The notes: generated by a model from the letters alone, not told the origin. A stretch of 64,000 bases of DNA from Burkholderia sp. SRS-W-2-2016 (GCF_001931485.1 NZ_MSDV01000020.1:53268-117267), one strand, 5' to 3'. Shown: positions 18,260 to 27,367, counted from the stretch's first letter. Program-made: numbers and translations.

Positions 18260-19837
18260 GTGCCCCAGACCCTGCCGCCGAACCTGTCCGCCGCGCAGTT
18301 CGACCAGGCGCTGGCCGGCTGGCGCGCGATCGTCGGCGATGCGCAGGTGCTCACGTCCGACTCGAGTCTTGCCGCCTATCTCGATCCGTTCGCGCCGGGC
18401 GCGCCCGGCGAGTTCGCCGCGAGCGCCGCGTTGCTGCCCGCATCGGTCGACGAAATCCGCGCACTGCTACGGATTGCCAATCAATATCGAATCCCGCTGT
18501 GGACCGTGTCGACCGGACGCAACTTCGCGTACGGCGGCGCGGCGCCGCGTCTGAGCGGCTCGGTGGTGCTCGACCTGCAACGGCTGAACCGCATTCTCGC
18601 GGTCGATGAAACGCTCGCCTACGCACTGGTCGAGCCCGGCGTCAGCTACTTCGACCTGTATGCGCATCTGCGCGAGCACGGCTACAAGCTGTGGGTCGAT
18701 CCGCCCGCGGCCGGCTGGGGCAGCGTGGTCGGCAATACGCTCGAACGCGGCTTCGGCTACACCGACTACGGCGATCACGCGGCCGCGCAATGCGGAATGG
18801 AAGTGGTGCTCGCGAACGGCGACGTGCTGCGCACCGGCATGGGCGGGATCGAAATCGGCGGCGCGTGGCAGCTGTATCAACCGGGCTACGGGCCGTCGTT
18901 CGATGCGATGTTCATGCAGTCGAACTACGGGATCGTCACGAAGCTCGGCGTGTGGCTGATGCCGGCGCCGCCCGCGTATCTGCTCGGCGAATTCCAGTTC
19001 CGGCACGAGGCCGATCTGGCCGCGATCGTCGAGATTCTGCGGCCGCTGCGGCTCGACGGCACGATCCGCAATCACGCGGTGATCGAGGGCGGTTTGCGCC
19101 GCGCGGCCGGCCTGTCCGCGCGCCGGCAGTGGTACGACGGCACGGGTGCGATGCCGGAGAGCGCGGTGGCGGCGATGCTGGAAAAACTCGGGGTGGGCCG
19201 CTGGAATCTGCATTTCGCGCTATACGGCGCGCCCGAAGTGATCGACGCGCGTTATGCGCTGATCGAGCGCGCGTTTTCGACGGTGCCGGGGGCGCGGTTG
19301 ATGGCGGCGCGCTATGCGGGCGATGCGCAGCCGACCGGCGGCGGCGACCGCAACATGGCCGGCATCCCGGCGATGAGCGCGTTCCGGATGCTCGACTGGC
19401 GCGGCGGCGCGGGCGCGCATGTCGATTTCTCGCCGATCTGTCCGGCGAGCGGGGCCGACGCGCTGCGCCAGTACACGATGGTGAAAACGCGCGCGGCCGA
19501 ATACGGCTTCGATTACTACGGCGGCTTCACCGCCGGCGCGCGGCATCTGCATCACATCTTCGCGGCGATTTTCGCGCGCGACGACCCGCGCCAGCGCGAG
19601 CAGGCCGGCGCGCTGCTGCGCTCGCTGATGAGCGACGCGCGCGCGGCGGGCTACGGCCAATATCGCGCGCATCTGGCGGTGATGGACTTCGCGGCCGCGC
19701 AGTACAGCTTCAACGACGGCGCGTTGTTGCGGCTGTCGGAAACGATCAAGGATGCGCTCGACCCGAACGGCATTCTGGCGCCGGGCAAGCAGGGGATCTG
19801 GCCGGCCGGGTGGCGGGACCGGCGCGGATATACGTGA
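18260..19837 (+). CDS. VAO-type FAD-dependent oxidoreductase (4-cresol dehydrogenase/vanillyl-alcohol oxidase family)
   Basis: A 525-residue flavoprotein. The FAD-binding PCMH domain covers about residues 50-270, with GRNFAYGGAAPRLSG and PPAAGWGSVVGNTLERGFGY, both typical of the 4-cresol dehydrogenase/vanillyl-alcohol oxidase group. The C-terminal cap domain ends in DPNGILAPGKQGIWP. The start is the GTG at 18260, preceded by AAGGAGG at 18249-18255. Family members oxidise para-substituted phenols. Flavocytochrome members have a cytochrome c partner, but the next gene has no CxxCH. The substrate is not readable. Confidence 0.85.
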   Translation: MPQTLPPNLSAAQFDQALAGWRAIVGDAQVLTSDSSLAAYLDPFAPGAPGEFAASAALLPASVDEIRALLRIANQYRIPLWTVSTGRNFAYGGAAPRLSGSVVLDLQRLNRILAVDETLAYALVEPGVSYFDLYAHLREHGYKLWVDPPAAGWGSVVGNTLERGFGYTDYGDHAAAQCGMEVVLANGDVLRTGMGGIEIGGAWQLYQPGYGPSFDAMFMQSNYGIVTKLGVWLMPAPPAYLLGEFQFRHEADLAAIVEILRPLRLDGTIRNHAVIEGGLRRAAGLSARRQWYDGTGAMPESAVAAMLEKLGVGRWNLHFALYGAPEVIDARYALIERAFSTVPGARLMAARYAGDAQPTGGGDRNMAGIPAMSAFRMLDWRGGAGAHVDFSPICPASGADALRQYTMVKTRAAEYGFDYYGGFTAGARHLHHIFAAIFARDDPRQREQAGALLRSLMSDARAAGYGQYRAHLAVMDFAAAQYSFNDGALLRLSETIKDALDPNGILAPGKQGIWPAGWRDRRGYT

Positions 19838-19870
19838 GCGCGGGTCCCGAACGGCAACCGGGGGGACATC

Positions 19871-20347
19871 ATGGATCGACGCGGTTTCATGCTGACCAGT
19901 GTGTCGCTGGCGATCGCGGCGGGCGGCGCGTGGCCGTGGTTTGCGTCGGCCGCCGGCGGTGCGTCCACCGCGCGTGCGTTGGCGCTCGTCGATTCGACGC
20001 TCGCGGCCGGCGATCTGCTCGCGTGTTACGCGCGGCAGTTCAGCTTGCCGGTGTTCGAAACCGGCGACGACATCGGCGCGCTGTGGTTCACAAAACTCGC
20101 ACCGCTGCTCGCCGCTGCAAGCGTCATTACCACCGCGTCCGCGGCACCGGCCGCGCGCCCCGCGGCTTCGCTAATCGGCATCACGCGCGCGTCCGATCAC
20201 TTCGTGCTGAGCCATCTCGCGCTGTGCAGCGGACGCTTCACCGAGCACAGCCATCAGCGCCACGCGATGTCGGGCGGCCGGGTCGAATACGTGGCGTTCG
20301 CATTGACGCCGCGCGAAAGCATCGTCCCGCAGCCCGCCAGCCGCTAG
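19871..20347 (+). CDS. Hypothetical exported protein with twin-arginine-like leader
   Basis: A 158-residue protein. It begins MDRRGFMLTSVSLAIAAGG, a twin-arginine motif followed by a hydrophobic stretch, so Tat export is likely. The mature part has no motif I know: it has one Cys pair partner at most, several His near the C-terminus (LSHLALCSGRFTEHSHQRH), and no heme site. It starts 33 bp after the VAO gene with a G-rich ribosome site, so it is probably co-transcribed and may assist that enzyme. The stop overlaps the convergent gene's stop by four bases. Confidence 0.6.
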   Translation: MDRRGFMLTSVSLAIAAGGAWPWFASAAGGASTARALALVDSTLAAGDLLACYARQFSLPVFETGDDIGALWFTKLAPLLAAASVITTASAAPAARPAASLIGITRASDHFVLSHLALCSGRFTEHSHQRHAMSGGRVEYVAFALTPRESIVPQPASR

Positions 20348-21387
20348 AACTTGTACGCACTGTTCTTCGGATCGAACGTCGCGTCATCGAAACTCTTCGG
20401 CGTGATGCTCTCGAACACGATCCGCTCGAACAGCTTGCCGTCGTTGTCGTAGGACTCGACGCTGCGAAAGTACGGATGCCGCAGATCGAGCCCCAGCGTT
20501 TCCTTCTTCGCATAGAACTCCGGCTGGCCGGTCGGCGTCTCGAACGTGAACGCGACCACCCGCACGTCGTCGATGGTCTTCACTTCGATCTGCACCGAAC
20601 GCGGCAAGCCGGTCTTCGCGTACTTTTTGCCTTCGGCCAGGTACTGCGCGGCGATGTACTCGGTGCCGAGATCGCGCACCGCGTGATTGGACTGCGAACG
20701 CGCGAGCGCGCCGTCCAGCGAGGTCCAGAGAGGCATCACGTTCATGATGCCGCCCAGGTGGCCGTACATTTTGTCGCTGCGCTTCGATTCGTCGTAGATG
20801 ATTTCCTGGCCCGCGTGCGCGCCGTCGGGCAACCACTTCGCATAGATCCGCAGCGGCTCGCGCGTGACCCGCACCAGCATGTGATCGGGCTTGTCGGGCC
20901 ATTGGCCGCGAATGCGCTCGGAGCGCGACATCGTGAACTCGTACGACGGATAACCGTTCGGTCCCGCCTGGATATAGCGCGGCAACGTCAGCGGATCGAG
21001 CGACTGGAACAGCGCGACCAGTTGCTGGTCGTCGAGCTTTTCGAGCGCGCCGCTCTGCTGCGCGGCGCGCAGCCATTTGACCTGCTGATCGAGCGTCAGC
21101 TTGCCGACCTGCGCGGGCGGGGTGGCCGGCGCCTTGACCGCGCTCGCGGTATCGAGCGGCGGCGGGCGGTCGTCGTTCTGCGCGAACGCCGCCGGCATCG
21201 CGACGAGCGAGACAAGTGCGGCGCCGGCGAGCAGCGCGCCGCGCAACCGGCGTTTGCAGCCGGCCACGCCGCTGAAAGCGCCACGCCGCGTCGACCCCTC
21301 AACGAGCGCGGCGGCGCGCGGCGAGTCGCGGTCGGCGTGCGTAGGCGAGAGCGGGCGATGCGGGCGGACGTCCAGGCGGTGCTTCAT
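20344..21387 (-). CDS. DUF1571-type exported protein
   Basis: A 347-residue protein. A long Arg-rich start leads into a hydrophobic export signal (GALLAGAALVSLVAMPAAFAQ, about residues 51-71). The mature part matches the DUF1571 pattern: a region with RVTREPLRIYAKWLPDGAHAGQEIIYDESK followed by a GGIMNVMPLW block. The fold may be LolA-like, binding lipid in the periplasm, but that is inference. ATG 21387 is chosen because GGAGGA lies five bases upstream; an in-frame start 63 bp upstream lacks a site. It follows fadD by 108 bp on the same strand. Confidence 0.7.
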   Translation of the reverse strand: MKHRLDVRPHRPLSPTHADRDSPRAAALVEGSTRRGAFSGVAGCKRRLRGALLAGAALVSLVAMPAAFAQNDDRPPPLDTASAVKAPATPPAQVGKLTLDQQVKWLRAAQQSGALEKLDDQQLVALFQSLDPLTLPRYIQAGPNGYPSYEFTMSRSERIRGQWPDKPDHMLVRVTREPLRIYAKWLPDGAHAGQEIIYDESKRSDKMYGHLGGIMNVMPLWTSLDGALARSQSNHAVRDLGTEYIAAQYLAEGKKYAKTGLPRSVQIEVKTIDDVRVVAFTFETPTGQPEFYAKKETLGLDLRHPYFRSVESYDNDGKLFERIVFESITPKSFDDATFDPKNSAYKF

Positions 21388-21495
21388 GCGTTCCTCCAGA
21401 AAGTGGCGCGGGCGAGCGCGACCCGGCGCGAACGCGCGAAGCGCCGTCACGCGGGCCGCGATGACATAACGTCAGGCACGCAAGCCTTATTCCAG

Positions 21496-23250
21496 TCAGT
21501 TCGCTTTCTGTTTCGCGAGTTCCTCGTCGCGCAGCGCGCGGCGCAGGATTTTGCCGACATTGGTTTGCGGCAGCTCGTCGCGGAACTCGACCAGCTTCGG
21601 CACCTTGTAGCCGGTCAGATTCTTGCGGCAGTGCGCGATCACCTGCTCGGCGGTCAGCGTCGGCGAGCGCCGCACGATGAACACCTTCACGCGTTCGCCC
21701 TGGGCCGGATCGGGCACGCCGATCGCCGCGACTTCGCGCACGTCCGGATGCGCGGCAATCACGTCCTCGATTTCGTTCGGATACACGTTAAAGCCCGACA
21801 CGAGGATCATGTCCTTCTTGCGGTCGATCAGCCGGATAAAGCCGCGCGAATCCATTACGCCGATATCGCCGGTCGCGAGCCAGCCCGATTCGTCGATCAC
21901 CTTCGCGGTTTCGTCGGGGCGATTCCAGTAGCCCTTCATCACCTGCGGACCTTTCACGCACAGCTCGCCCGCCTCGCCGATATTGGCCCAGCTGCCGTCG
22001 TCCTTTCTGAAGCGCACCTGGGTCGACGGCGCGGGCAGCCCGATCGAGCCTTCGAAGTCGCGCAGCTTGCTCAGATCGACCGGATTCATCGACACGATCG
22101 GCGAACACTCGGTGAGCCCGTAGCCTTCGACGATCGGTTTGCCGGTCACCGCCTTGAAGCGATCGGCGACCGCTTTCTGGGTCGCCATCCCGCCGGCCAT
22201 CGCGAGCTTCAGATCGGAGAAGTCGCGCTTGCAGAACTCCTCGTTGTCGAGAAACGCGTTGTACAGCGTATTCACCGCGGTCATGCCGGTGAATTTCTCG
22301 TGGCGGATGATCATCATCACGCGCTTCATGTCGCGCGGATTGGCGATCAGGATGTTGCGCCCGCCGAGCCCCATGAAGATCAGCGCGTTCACGGTCAGCG
22401 AGTAGATGTGATAAAGCGGCAGCGGCGTGAGCACCGTTTCGACCTCGCCCGACAATTGCCCGGCGGCCCACGCCTTCGCCTGCAGCAGATTCGCGATGAT
22501 GTTGCGATGCGTGAGCATCGCGCCTTTCGCGACCCCGGTGGTGCCGCCGGTGTATTGCAGGAACGCGATGTCGTCGTGGCTGACCGGCACCGGCGAGAGC
22601 GTGCGCGCGTAGCCGATGGACAGCGCGTCGAGCAGCGGCACCGCCTGCGGCAGCTGATAGGCGGGCACCATCTTCTTCACATGACGCATCACGAAATTGA
22701 GCAGGCGTCCTTTCGGATTGAGGCCATTGGCGAGCAGATCGCCGAGCCCGGTGACGATCACGTCGCGCACCTGGGTGCCGGGCAGCGCGTCCTCGACGGT
22801 CTTCGCGAAGTTCTCGAACACGACGATCGTGCGCGCGCCGCTGTCCTTGAGCTGATGCGCGAGCTCGCGCACCGTGTAGAGCGGATTGACGTTGACGACC
22901 ACCGCGCCCGCCTTCAGCGCGCCGAACAGCGCGACCGGGTACTGGAACGTGTTCGGCAGCATGATCGCGACGCGCTCGCCCGGCTGCACGCCGATGCTTT
23001 GCAGATACGCGGCGAACGCGTTCGCCTTGCGGCCCAGCTCGCCATAGGTCAGGTCCGCGCCGACGCTCACATACGCGACGCGCTCGCGGAACTGCACGGT
23101 GCATTCGTCGAAGAACTGGCCGATCGATTCGTACTGCGTGACGTCGATCTCGCGCGGCACGTCGTCGGGGTACGACGCGTACCAGATGCCGTCGGTGTTC
23201 GGCGCGGCCCCGGCGGCGGCCGGGAGCGGGGCTTGGGTGGGCTGGGTCAT
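21496..23250 (-). CDS. fadD: Long-chain fatty acid-CoA ligase
   Basis: A 584-residue AMP-forming ligase that activates fatty acids with ATP and CoA. The P-loop-like motif YTGGTTGVAKGAM is at 233-245, the A5 region GYGLTECSP follows in the middle, and A8 (WLATGDIG) and A10 (PQTNVGKILRRALRD) are near the C-terminus. Length is usual for FadD. It has AGGAG upstream and lies 59 bp after the thiolase gene on the same strand, as part of the fatty acid block under the TetR gene. Confidence 0.92.
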   Translation of the reverse strand: MTQPTQAPLPAAAGAAPNTDGIWYASYPDDVPREIDVTQYESIGQFFDECTVQFRERVAYVSVGADLTYGELGRKANAFAAYLQSIGVQPGERVAIMLPNTFQYPVALFGALKAGAVVVNVNPLYTVRELAHQLKDSGARTIVVFENFAKTVEDALPGTQVRDVIVTGLGDLLANGLNPKGRLLNFVMRHVKKMVPAYQLPQAVPLLDALSIGYARTLSPVPVSHDDIAFLQYTGGTTGVAKGAMLTHRNIIANLLQAKAWAAGQLSGEVETVLTPLPLYHIYSLTVNALIFMGLGGRNILIANPRDMKRVMMIIRHEKFTGMTAVNTLYNAFLDNEEFCKRDFSDLKLAMAGGMATQKAVADRFKAVTGKPIVEGYGLTECSPIVSMNPVDLSKLRDFEGSIGLPAPSTQVRFRKDDGSWANIGEAGELCVKGPQVMKGYWNRPDETAKVIDESGWLATGDIGVMDSRGFIRLIDRKKDMILVSGFNVYPNEIEDVIAAHPDVREVAAIGVPDPAQGERVKVFIVRRSPTLTAEQVIAHCRKNLTGYKVPKLVEFRDELPQTNVGKILRRALRDEELAKQKAN

Positions 23251-23309
23251 CGGTCGTCTCCTGAAGCCGTGGTTGCCTTTGTTGGTATCCCGGTGGGTCG
23301 CGTGGCGCG

Positions 23310-24611
23310 CTAGCGTTCCAGAATCGCGACCACCCCCTGGCCGCCCGCCGCGCAGATCGAAATCAGACCGCGCGCGCCGCCGGCCGGTTTATCGAGCTGC
23401 GCGAGCAGTTTCGCGAGGCCCGCGACGATCCGCGCGCCGGTCGCCGCGAACGGATGGCCGGTCGCGAGCGAGCTGCCGTTCACGTTCAGCTTCGCGCGAT
23501 CGATCGCGCCGAGCGCGCCCGCAAGGCCGAGTTGCGTACGGCAATATTCGTCATCCTGCCACGCCGCGAGCGTGCATAACACCTGCGCCGCGAAAGCCTC
23601 ATGAATTTCGTAGAAGTCGAACTCCTGCAGCGTGAGCCCCGCGCGCGCGAGCATTCGCGGGACCGCGTGGACCGGCGCCATCAGCAGGCCTTCCTGCTTG
23701 TCGAAGAAGTCGACCGCGGCGGTTTCCGACCAGCTCAGATACGCGAGCACCGGCAGGCCGCGCTCGGCCGCCCACGCTTCGCTCGCGAGCAGCACCGCCG
23801 ATGCGCCGTCGGTCAGCGGCGTCGAATTGCCGGCGGTCAGCGTGCCGGCGTCGCGGTCGAACACCGGCTTCAGGCCCGCGAGTTTTTCGAGCGTCAGGTC
23901 GGCGCGCAGGTTGTTGTCGCGCGCGAGGCCCTTGTACGGCGTCATCAGATCGTTGACGAAGCCGCGCGCGTACGCGTCGGCGAGCTTGCGGTGGCTGTCG
24001 TACGCGAGCACGTCCTGGGCTTCGCGCGAGATGTTCCAGCGCTTGGCCATCAGCTCGCAATGCTCGCCCATCGACAGGCCGGTGCGCGGCTCGCCGTTCC
24101 TCGGCAGCAGCGGCTTGAAGAACATCCCGGGGCGCAGCTTGCTGAGCGCGCCGAGCCGCTGGCCGGCGCTTTTGCCGCGATTCGCTTCGAGCAGGATCTT
24201 GCGCATCCGCTCGTTGACGCCGATCGGCGCATCGGAGGTGGTATCGACGCCGCCCGCGATGCCCGCTTCGATCTGGCCGAGCGCGATCTTGTTGGCGACG
24301 AGGATGGTCGCTTCGAGGCCGGTGCCGCAGGCCTGCTGCACGTCGTACGCGGGGGTTTCCTTCGCCAGCGTGGTGGACAGCACCGACTCGCGCGTCAGGT
24401 TGAAGTCGCGCGAGTGCTTGATCACCGCGCCCGCCGCGACTTCACCGAGGCGCACGCCGTGCAGGTCGTAGCGGTCGATCAGGCCTTGCAGCGTGAAGGT
24501 CAGCATGTCCTGATTCGACGCGCTCGCGTACGCGGTATTCGAGCGGGCAAACGGGATCCGGTTGCCCCCGACGATGGCGACGCGGCGCACGGCGGGTTGC
24601 GGGTGGGGCAT
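23310..24611 (-). CDS. fadI: Acetyl-CoA C-acyltransferase (FadI-like thiolase)
   Basis: A 433-residue thiolase catalysing the last step of beta-oxidation. The nucleophile is Cys95 in QQACGTGLEA, the base region is ATGHPFAATGARI, and the second Cys lies in ISICAAGGQGVVAIL. The length of 433 fits FadI-type enzymes rather than the roughly 390-residue FadA. A clean AAGGAG precedes the start. It sits between maoC and fadD in the fatty acid block. Confidence 0.9.
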   Translation of the reverse strand: MPHPQPAVRRVAIVGGNRIPFARSNTAYASASNQDMLTFTLQGLIDRYDLHGVRLGEVAAGAVIKHSRDFNLTRESVLSTTLAKETPAYDVQQACGTGLEATILVANKIALGQIEAGIAGGVDTTSDAPIGVNERMRKILLEANRGKSAGQRLGALSKLRPGMFFKPLLPRNGEPRTGLSMGEHCELMAKRWNISREAQDVLAYDSHRKLADAYARGFVNDLMTPYKGLARDNNLRADLTLEKLAGLKPVFDRDAGTLTAGNSTPLTDGASAVLLASEAWAAERGLPVLAYLSWSETAAVDFFDKQEGLLMAPVHAVPRMLARAGLTLQEFDFYEIHEAFAAQVLCTLAAWQDDEYCRTQLGLAGALGAIDRAKLNVNGSSLATGHPFAATGARIVAGLAKLLAQLDKPAGGARGLISICAAGGQGVVAILER

Positions 24612-24672
24612 GTGGCGGCTCCTTTGGGGCGGTCCAGGTTATCGGGTCGTGCTTAATGCTTTGCTGCGCGCG

Positions 24673-24720
24673 TGAGAGCAGCGGCGATGGCGGCGGCGAT
24701 GGCGGCCGGGATCGCGGCCG
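24673..24720 (-). repeat. Degenerate 12-bp tandem array after the maoC stop
   Basis: Four 12-bp units (24709-24720, 24697-24708, 24685-24696, 24673-24684) start directly after the maoC TGA (24721-24723). On the minus strand they read CGGCCGCGATCC, CGGCCGCCATCG, CCGCCGCCATCG and a diverged fourth. The units contain no stop codons. Confidence 0.75.
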
Positions 24721-25662
24721 TCACTGCAAACGCCACTGCATGCGCCCGCGCAGATGCGGCTTTTCTCCGTTGATATCGCGCACTTCGAAATCCCGCTCGA
24801 TCAGCGACGGCGCCGCGCTCCACAGCGACACCTCGCCGGGCAGCAGCATCGGCAGCTTGAATTCGGCGCTCAGCGTCGCTTCGGCGAGCGGCTTCGGCGG
24901 CTGCAGCGAAGAAGCCGCGCGCGCCAGCGTCCACATCCCGTGCGCGATCGCGCGCGGAAAGCCGAACGCTTTCGCCGACAGCGCGCTCATGTGGATCGGG
25001 TTGTAGTCGCCCGATACGCTCGCGTAGTCGCGGCCCAGTTGCGGCGCGAGCTGCCAGCGCGCGAGCCGTTGCAGCGCTTCGGGGCCGGGCTCGAGCGCGG
25101 CGAGCGGATGGCCGAGCGCCGGCACCGCGCGCTTCAGATAAACGCTGTCGCCGTCCCACACCGCCTCGCCGCGCCGGTAGATGCGGGTATGCACGACGAA
25201 CGCCTGGCCCTTGTCGTGGCGCAGCAGCGCGCCGAATTCGACCTCGATGCGCAGTCGCTCCTTGTACGCGAGCGGCCGGCGCAGCCGCACGTGATTGGCC
25301 AGATGCACGAGCCCGAGCGCCGACCACGGAAAGGCCGGATCGGTCAGCATCAAGAGATGCAGCGGAAACGCCAGCAGATGCGGGTAGGTGAGCGGCACGC
25401 CGTGCTCCGGGATAAAGCCGCACACGCGCGCATATCGCCAGATCGGGCCGGGGTCGAGCGCGACCGCCGGGCGCACCAGCCGCAGCGCCGGCAACGCGCT
25501 CTCGCGGCCGCGCTTGACGACGCCCGATAGCGCCCGCGCATACAGTTTGGCCGGCGCCGGCAGCGTCTCGACGACGATGGTCTTCGGCCGCGCGCCGCTG
25601 CCGCCCGGCGGTGGCGCGCCATCGCGGCCGCCGAACGGATCACCCGCTTCGCCCATGCTCAT
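24721..25662 (-). CDS. MaoC-type hotdog enoyl-CoA hydratase/dehydratase
   Basis: A 313-residue protein with two hotdog halves. The C-terminal half carries the hydratase 2 motif, SVSGDYNPIHMSALSAKAFG, with the conserved Asp, Asn and His, followed by AIAHGMW. Such enzymes hydrate trans-2-enoyl-CoA to R-3-hydroxyacyl-CoA. The next gene upstream is a reductase of the 3-oxoacyl/3-hydroxyacyl type, so the two could form an R-specific shunt between beta-oxidation and other acyl pools. GGGAGA precedes the start. Confidence 0.85.
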   Translation of the reverse strand: MSMGEAGDPFGGRDGAPPPGGSGARPKTIVVETLPAPAKLYARALSGVVKRGRESALPALRLVRPAVALDPGPIWRYARVCGFIPEHGVPLTYPHLLAFPLHLLMLTDPAFPWSALGLVHLANHVRLRRPLAYKERLRIEVEFGALLRHDKGQAFVVHTRIYRRGEAVWDGDSVYLKRAVPALGHPLAALEPGPEALQRLARWQLAPQLGRDYASVSGDYNPIHMSALSAKAFGFPRAIAHGMWTLARAASSLQPPKPLAEATLSAEFKLPMLLPGEVSLWSAAPSLIERDFEVRDINGEKPHLRGRMQWRLQ

Positions 25663-25670
25663 GTTCTCCC

Positions 25671-25760
25671 GTTCAGGCGCCGCTCATGCGCCGGGGTTGT
25701 GCGTCGATTACGCGCCGCTCATGCGCCAGTTATGCGCCAGTTATGCGCCGCTCATGCGCC
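25671..25760 (-). repeat. 11-bp tandem array with a stop codon in most units (fabG stop to maoC leader)
   Basis: Eight 11-bp units fill 25671-25760 with one 2-base insertion. On the minus strand they read GGCGCATGAGC (three exact copies, 25750-25760, 25717-25727, 25682-25692), GGCGCATAACT (two exact copies) and three variants. The first unit contains the TGA of fabG. TGA or TAA recurs in seven of the eight units, and an 11-bp period places stops in all three frames. Confidence 0.9.
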
Positions 25761-27170
25761 AAGCAGGCTTTGACCGCAGACCCGCACGACCTGGCCGGTC
25801 ACGCCCGCGCTGCCCGGCTGCGCGAGCCACGCGATGGTCTGCGCGACGTCGACCGGCTGGCCGCCCTGGCTCATCGAATTCATTCGCCGGCCGGCTTCGC
25901 GGATCGCCAGTGGAATCTTCGCGGTCATCTGCGTTTCGATGAAGCCCGGCGCGACCGCGTTGATCGTGATCCCGCGCGCGCGCAGCCGCGGCGCCATGCT
26001 CTGCACGCGGCCGATCACGCCGGCCTTCGACGTCGCGTAATTGGTCTGGCCGGGATTGCCGGCGATCCCGCTGATCGACGACACCGCGACGATGCGCCCG
26101 CCGTCGCGCAGAATCCCGCCGGCGAGCAGCGCGTCGTCGAGGCGTTCCTGCGCGCCGAGGTTGATGTCGAGCACGCTTTGCCACGCGGCTTCGGTCATCT
26201 TCGCGATGGTTTTGTCCTTCGTGATGCCGGCGTTGTGCACGACGATGTCGACGCCGAGTTCGTCGAGCGCGGCGGCGATCTGCGCGGGCGCTTCGGGCGC
26301 GGCGATGTCGAATGTGAGTGCGGTGCCGTGCAGCTGGCGGATCGTCGCGTCGAGCGCGTCGCGCGCGCTGGGGATGTCGAGACCAATGACGTGCGCGCCG
26401 TCGGCCGCGAGCACCTCGGCGATCGCCGCGCCGATCCCGCGCGCGGCGCCGGTCACGAGCGCGCGCCGGCCGGCGAGCGGCTGGCGCCAGTCGAACGGGG
26501 CGGGGGCTGCTGTTGCGGTTGTCGCGCCAGCCTCGATCCGCACCACCTGACCCGACACATAAGCCGAGCGCGGCGACAGGAAAAAGCGCAGCGTCGCGTC
26601 GAGGCCGTTCTCGGCGCCGTCGGCGACGTACACCAGATTCGCGGTGCTGCCGCGCCGCGCTTCCTTGCCGAGCGAGCGCACGAGCCCTTCGAGCGCGCGC
26701 TGCGCGGTCCATTGGCGCGGGTTCGCGCAGGCTTCGGGCGGGCGGCCGAGCACGACGATCCGCGCGCATTTGCCGAGCGAGCGCAGCGTGTCGTGAAAGA
26801 AGCGGTAGAGCGGTTCGAGCTGGCTGCTGTCCTCGATCCCGCTCGCGTCGAACAGCAACGCGGCGAGCGTGCCGGAAGAGCCCGCTTCGGCCGGCTCGAA
26901 GCGGCCGGTCATCAAACCGTGGCGGGTGGCGAGCGGCACCCAGCCCGGGGCGCTGTCGTGCGCGACGCTGGTCATCCCGACGCTCGCGACCAGCTTCGCG
27001 AGCGCGTCGAACAATTGCGGCTCGCGACCCGCGCCGATCGCGATCAGGCCGTCGAACTCGGGCCGGTCCGCGCGGTAGCGGCGCAGCACCTCGGGCTTGG
27101 GCAGCCCGAGCGAGCGGGCCAGCCGCGCGCCGAACGGCGAGTTGACGAACTTCAGGTAGGAGTCGTTCAT
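25752..27170 (-). CDS. fabG: High-molecular-weight 3-oxoacyl-[ACP/CoA] reductase (FabG4-like)
   Basis: A 472-residue short-chain dehydrogenase, about twice the usual FabG length. Residues 1-220 are a degenerate, flavodoxin-like Rossmann half lacking an active site. Residues 232-472 are the active SDR half: TGAARGIGAAIAEVL (NAD(P) binding), HNAGITKD, and catalytic SSISG...YATSK. The architecture matches the large FabG4 type known in mycobacteria and some proteobacteria. Between fadE and maoC it probably interconverts 3-oxo and 3-hydroxyacyl-CoA. A GGAG site is present. Confidence 0.88.
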   Translation of the reverse strand: MNDSYLKFVNSPFGARLARSLGLPKPEVLRRYRADRPEFDGLIAIGAGREPQLFDALAKLVASVGMTSVAHDSAPGWVPLATRHGLMTGRFEPAEAGSSGTLAALLFDASGIEDSSQLEPLYRFFHDTLRSLGKCARIVVLGRPPEACANPRQWTAQRALEGLVRSLGKEARRGSTANLVYVADGAENGLDATLRFFLSPRSAYVSGQVVRIEAGATTATAAPAPFDWRQPLAGRRALVTGAARGIGAAIAEVLAADGAHVIGLDIPSARDALDATIRQLHGTALTFDIAAPEAPAQIAAALDELGVDIVVHNAGITKDKTIAKMTEAAWQSVLDINLGAQERLDDALLAGGILRDGGRIVAVSSISGIAGNPGQTNYATSKAGVIGRVQSMAPRLRARGITINAVAPGFIETQMTAKIPLAIREAGRRMNSMSQGGQPVDVAQTIAWLAQPGSAGVTGQVVRVCGQSLLGA

Positions 27171-27209
27171 GTTGTTGTTGCTCCGCTGGACACGCCGGCG
27201 CGGGGGCGG

Positions 27210-27256
27210 TTGAAAGGGCCTTTGAGAGAGCTTTGAAAAAGCCTTTGAAAAGGCCC
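27210..27256. repeat. TTGAAA-based 11/12-bp tandem array upstream of fabG
   Basis: Four units (27210-27221, 27222-27232, 27233-27244, 27245-27256), each beginning TTGA and ending in GCCT, GCT or GCCC, lie 40 bp upstream of the fabG start in the gap after fadE. Confidence 0.7.
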
Positions 27257-27367
27257 TCGCAAGCCACGCTTAACCGCGCCGGACGTGTGTCAGTGTGCCT
27301 TGAGTTGCGCGCCTCCGGTGGTCTTTACCGTGCTGCGCCGCGGGTTTTTTATCTTGCGGGCGCAGCG

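Noticed and set aside
18691..23313. A 1540-codon open frame on the plus strand
   Set aside because: It overlaps the VAO gene out of frame and then runs antisense to fadD; it is rich in Arg, Ala, Gly and His as expected for a shadow frame in high-GC DNA, with no domain.
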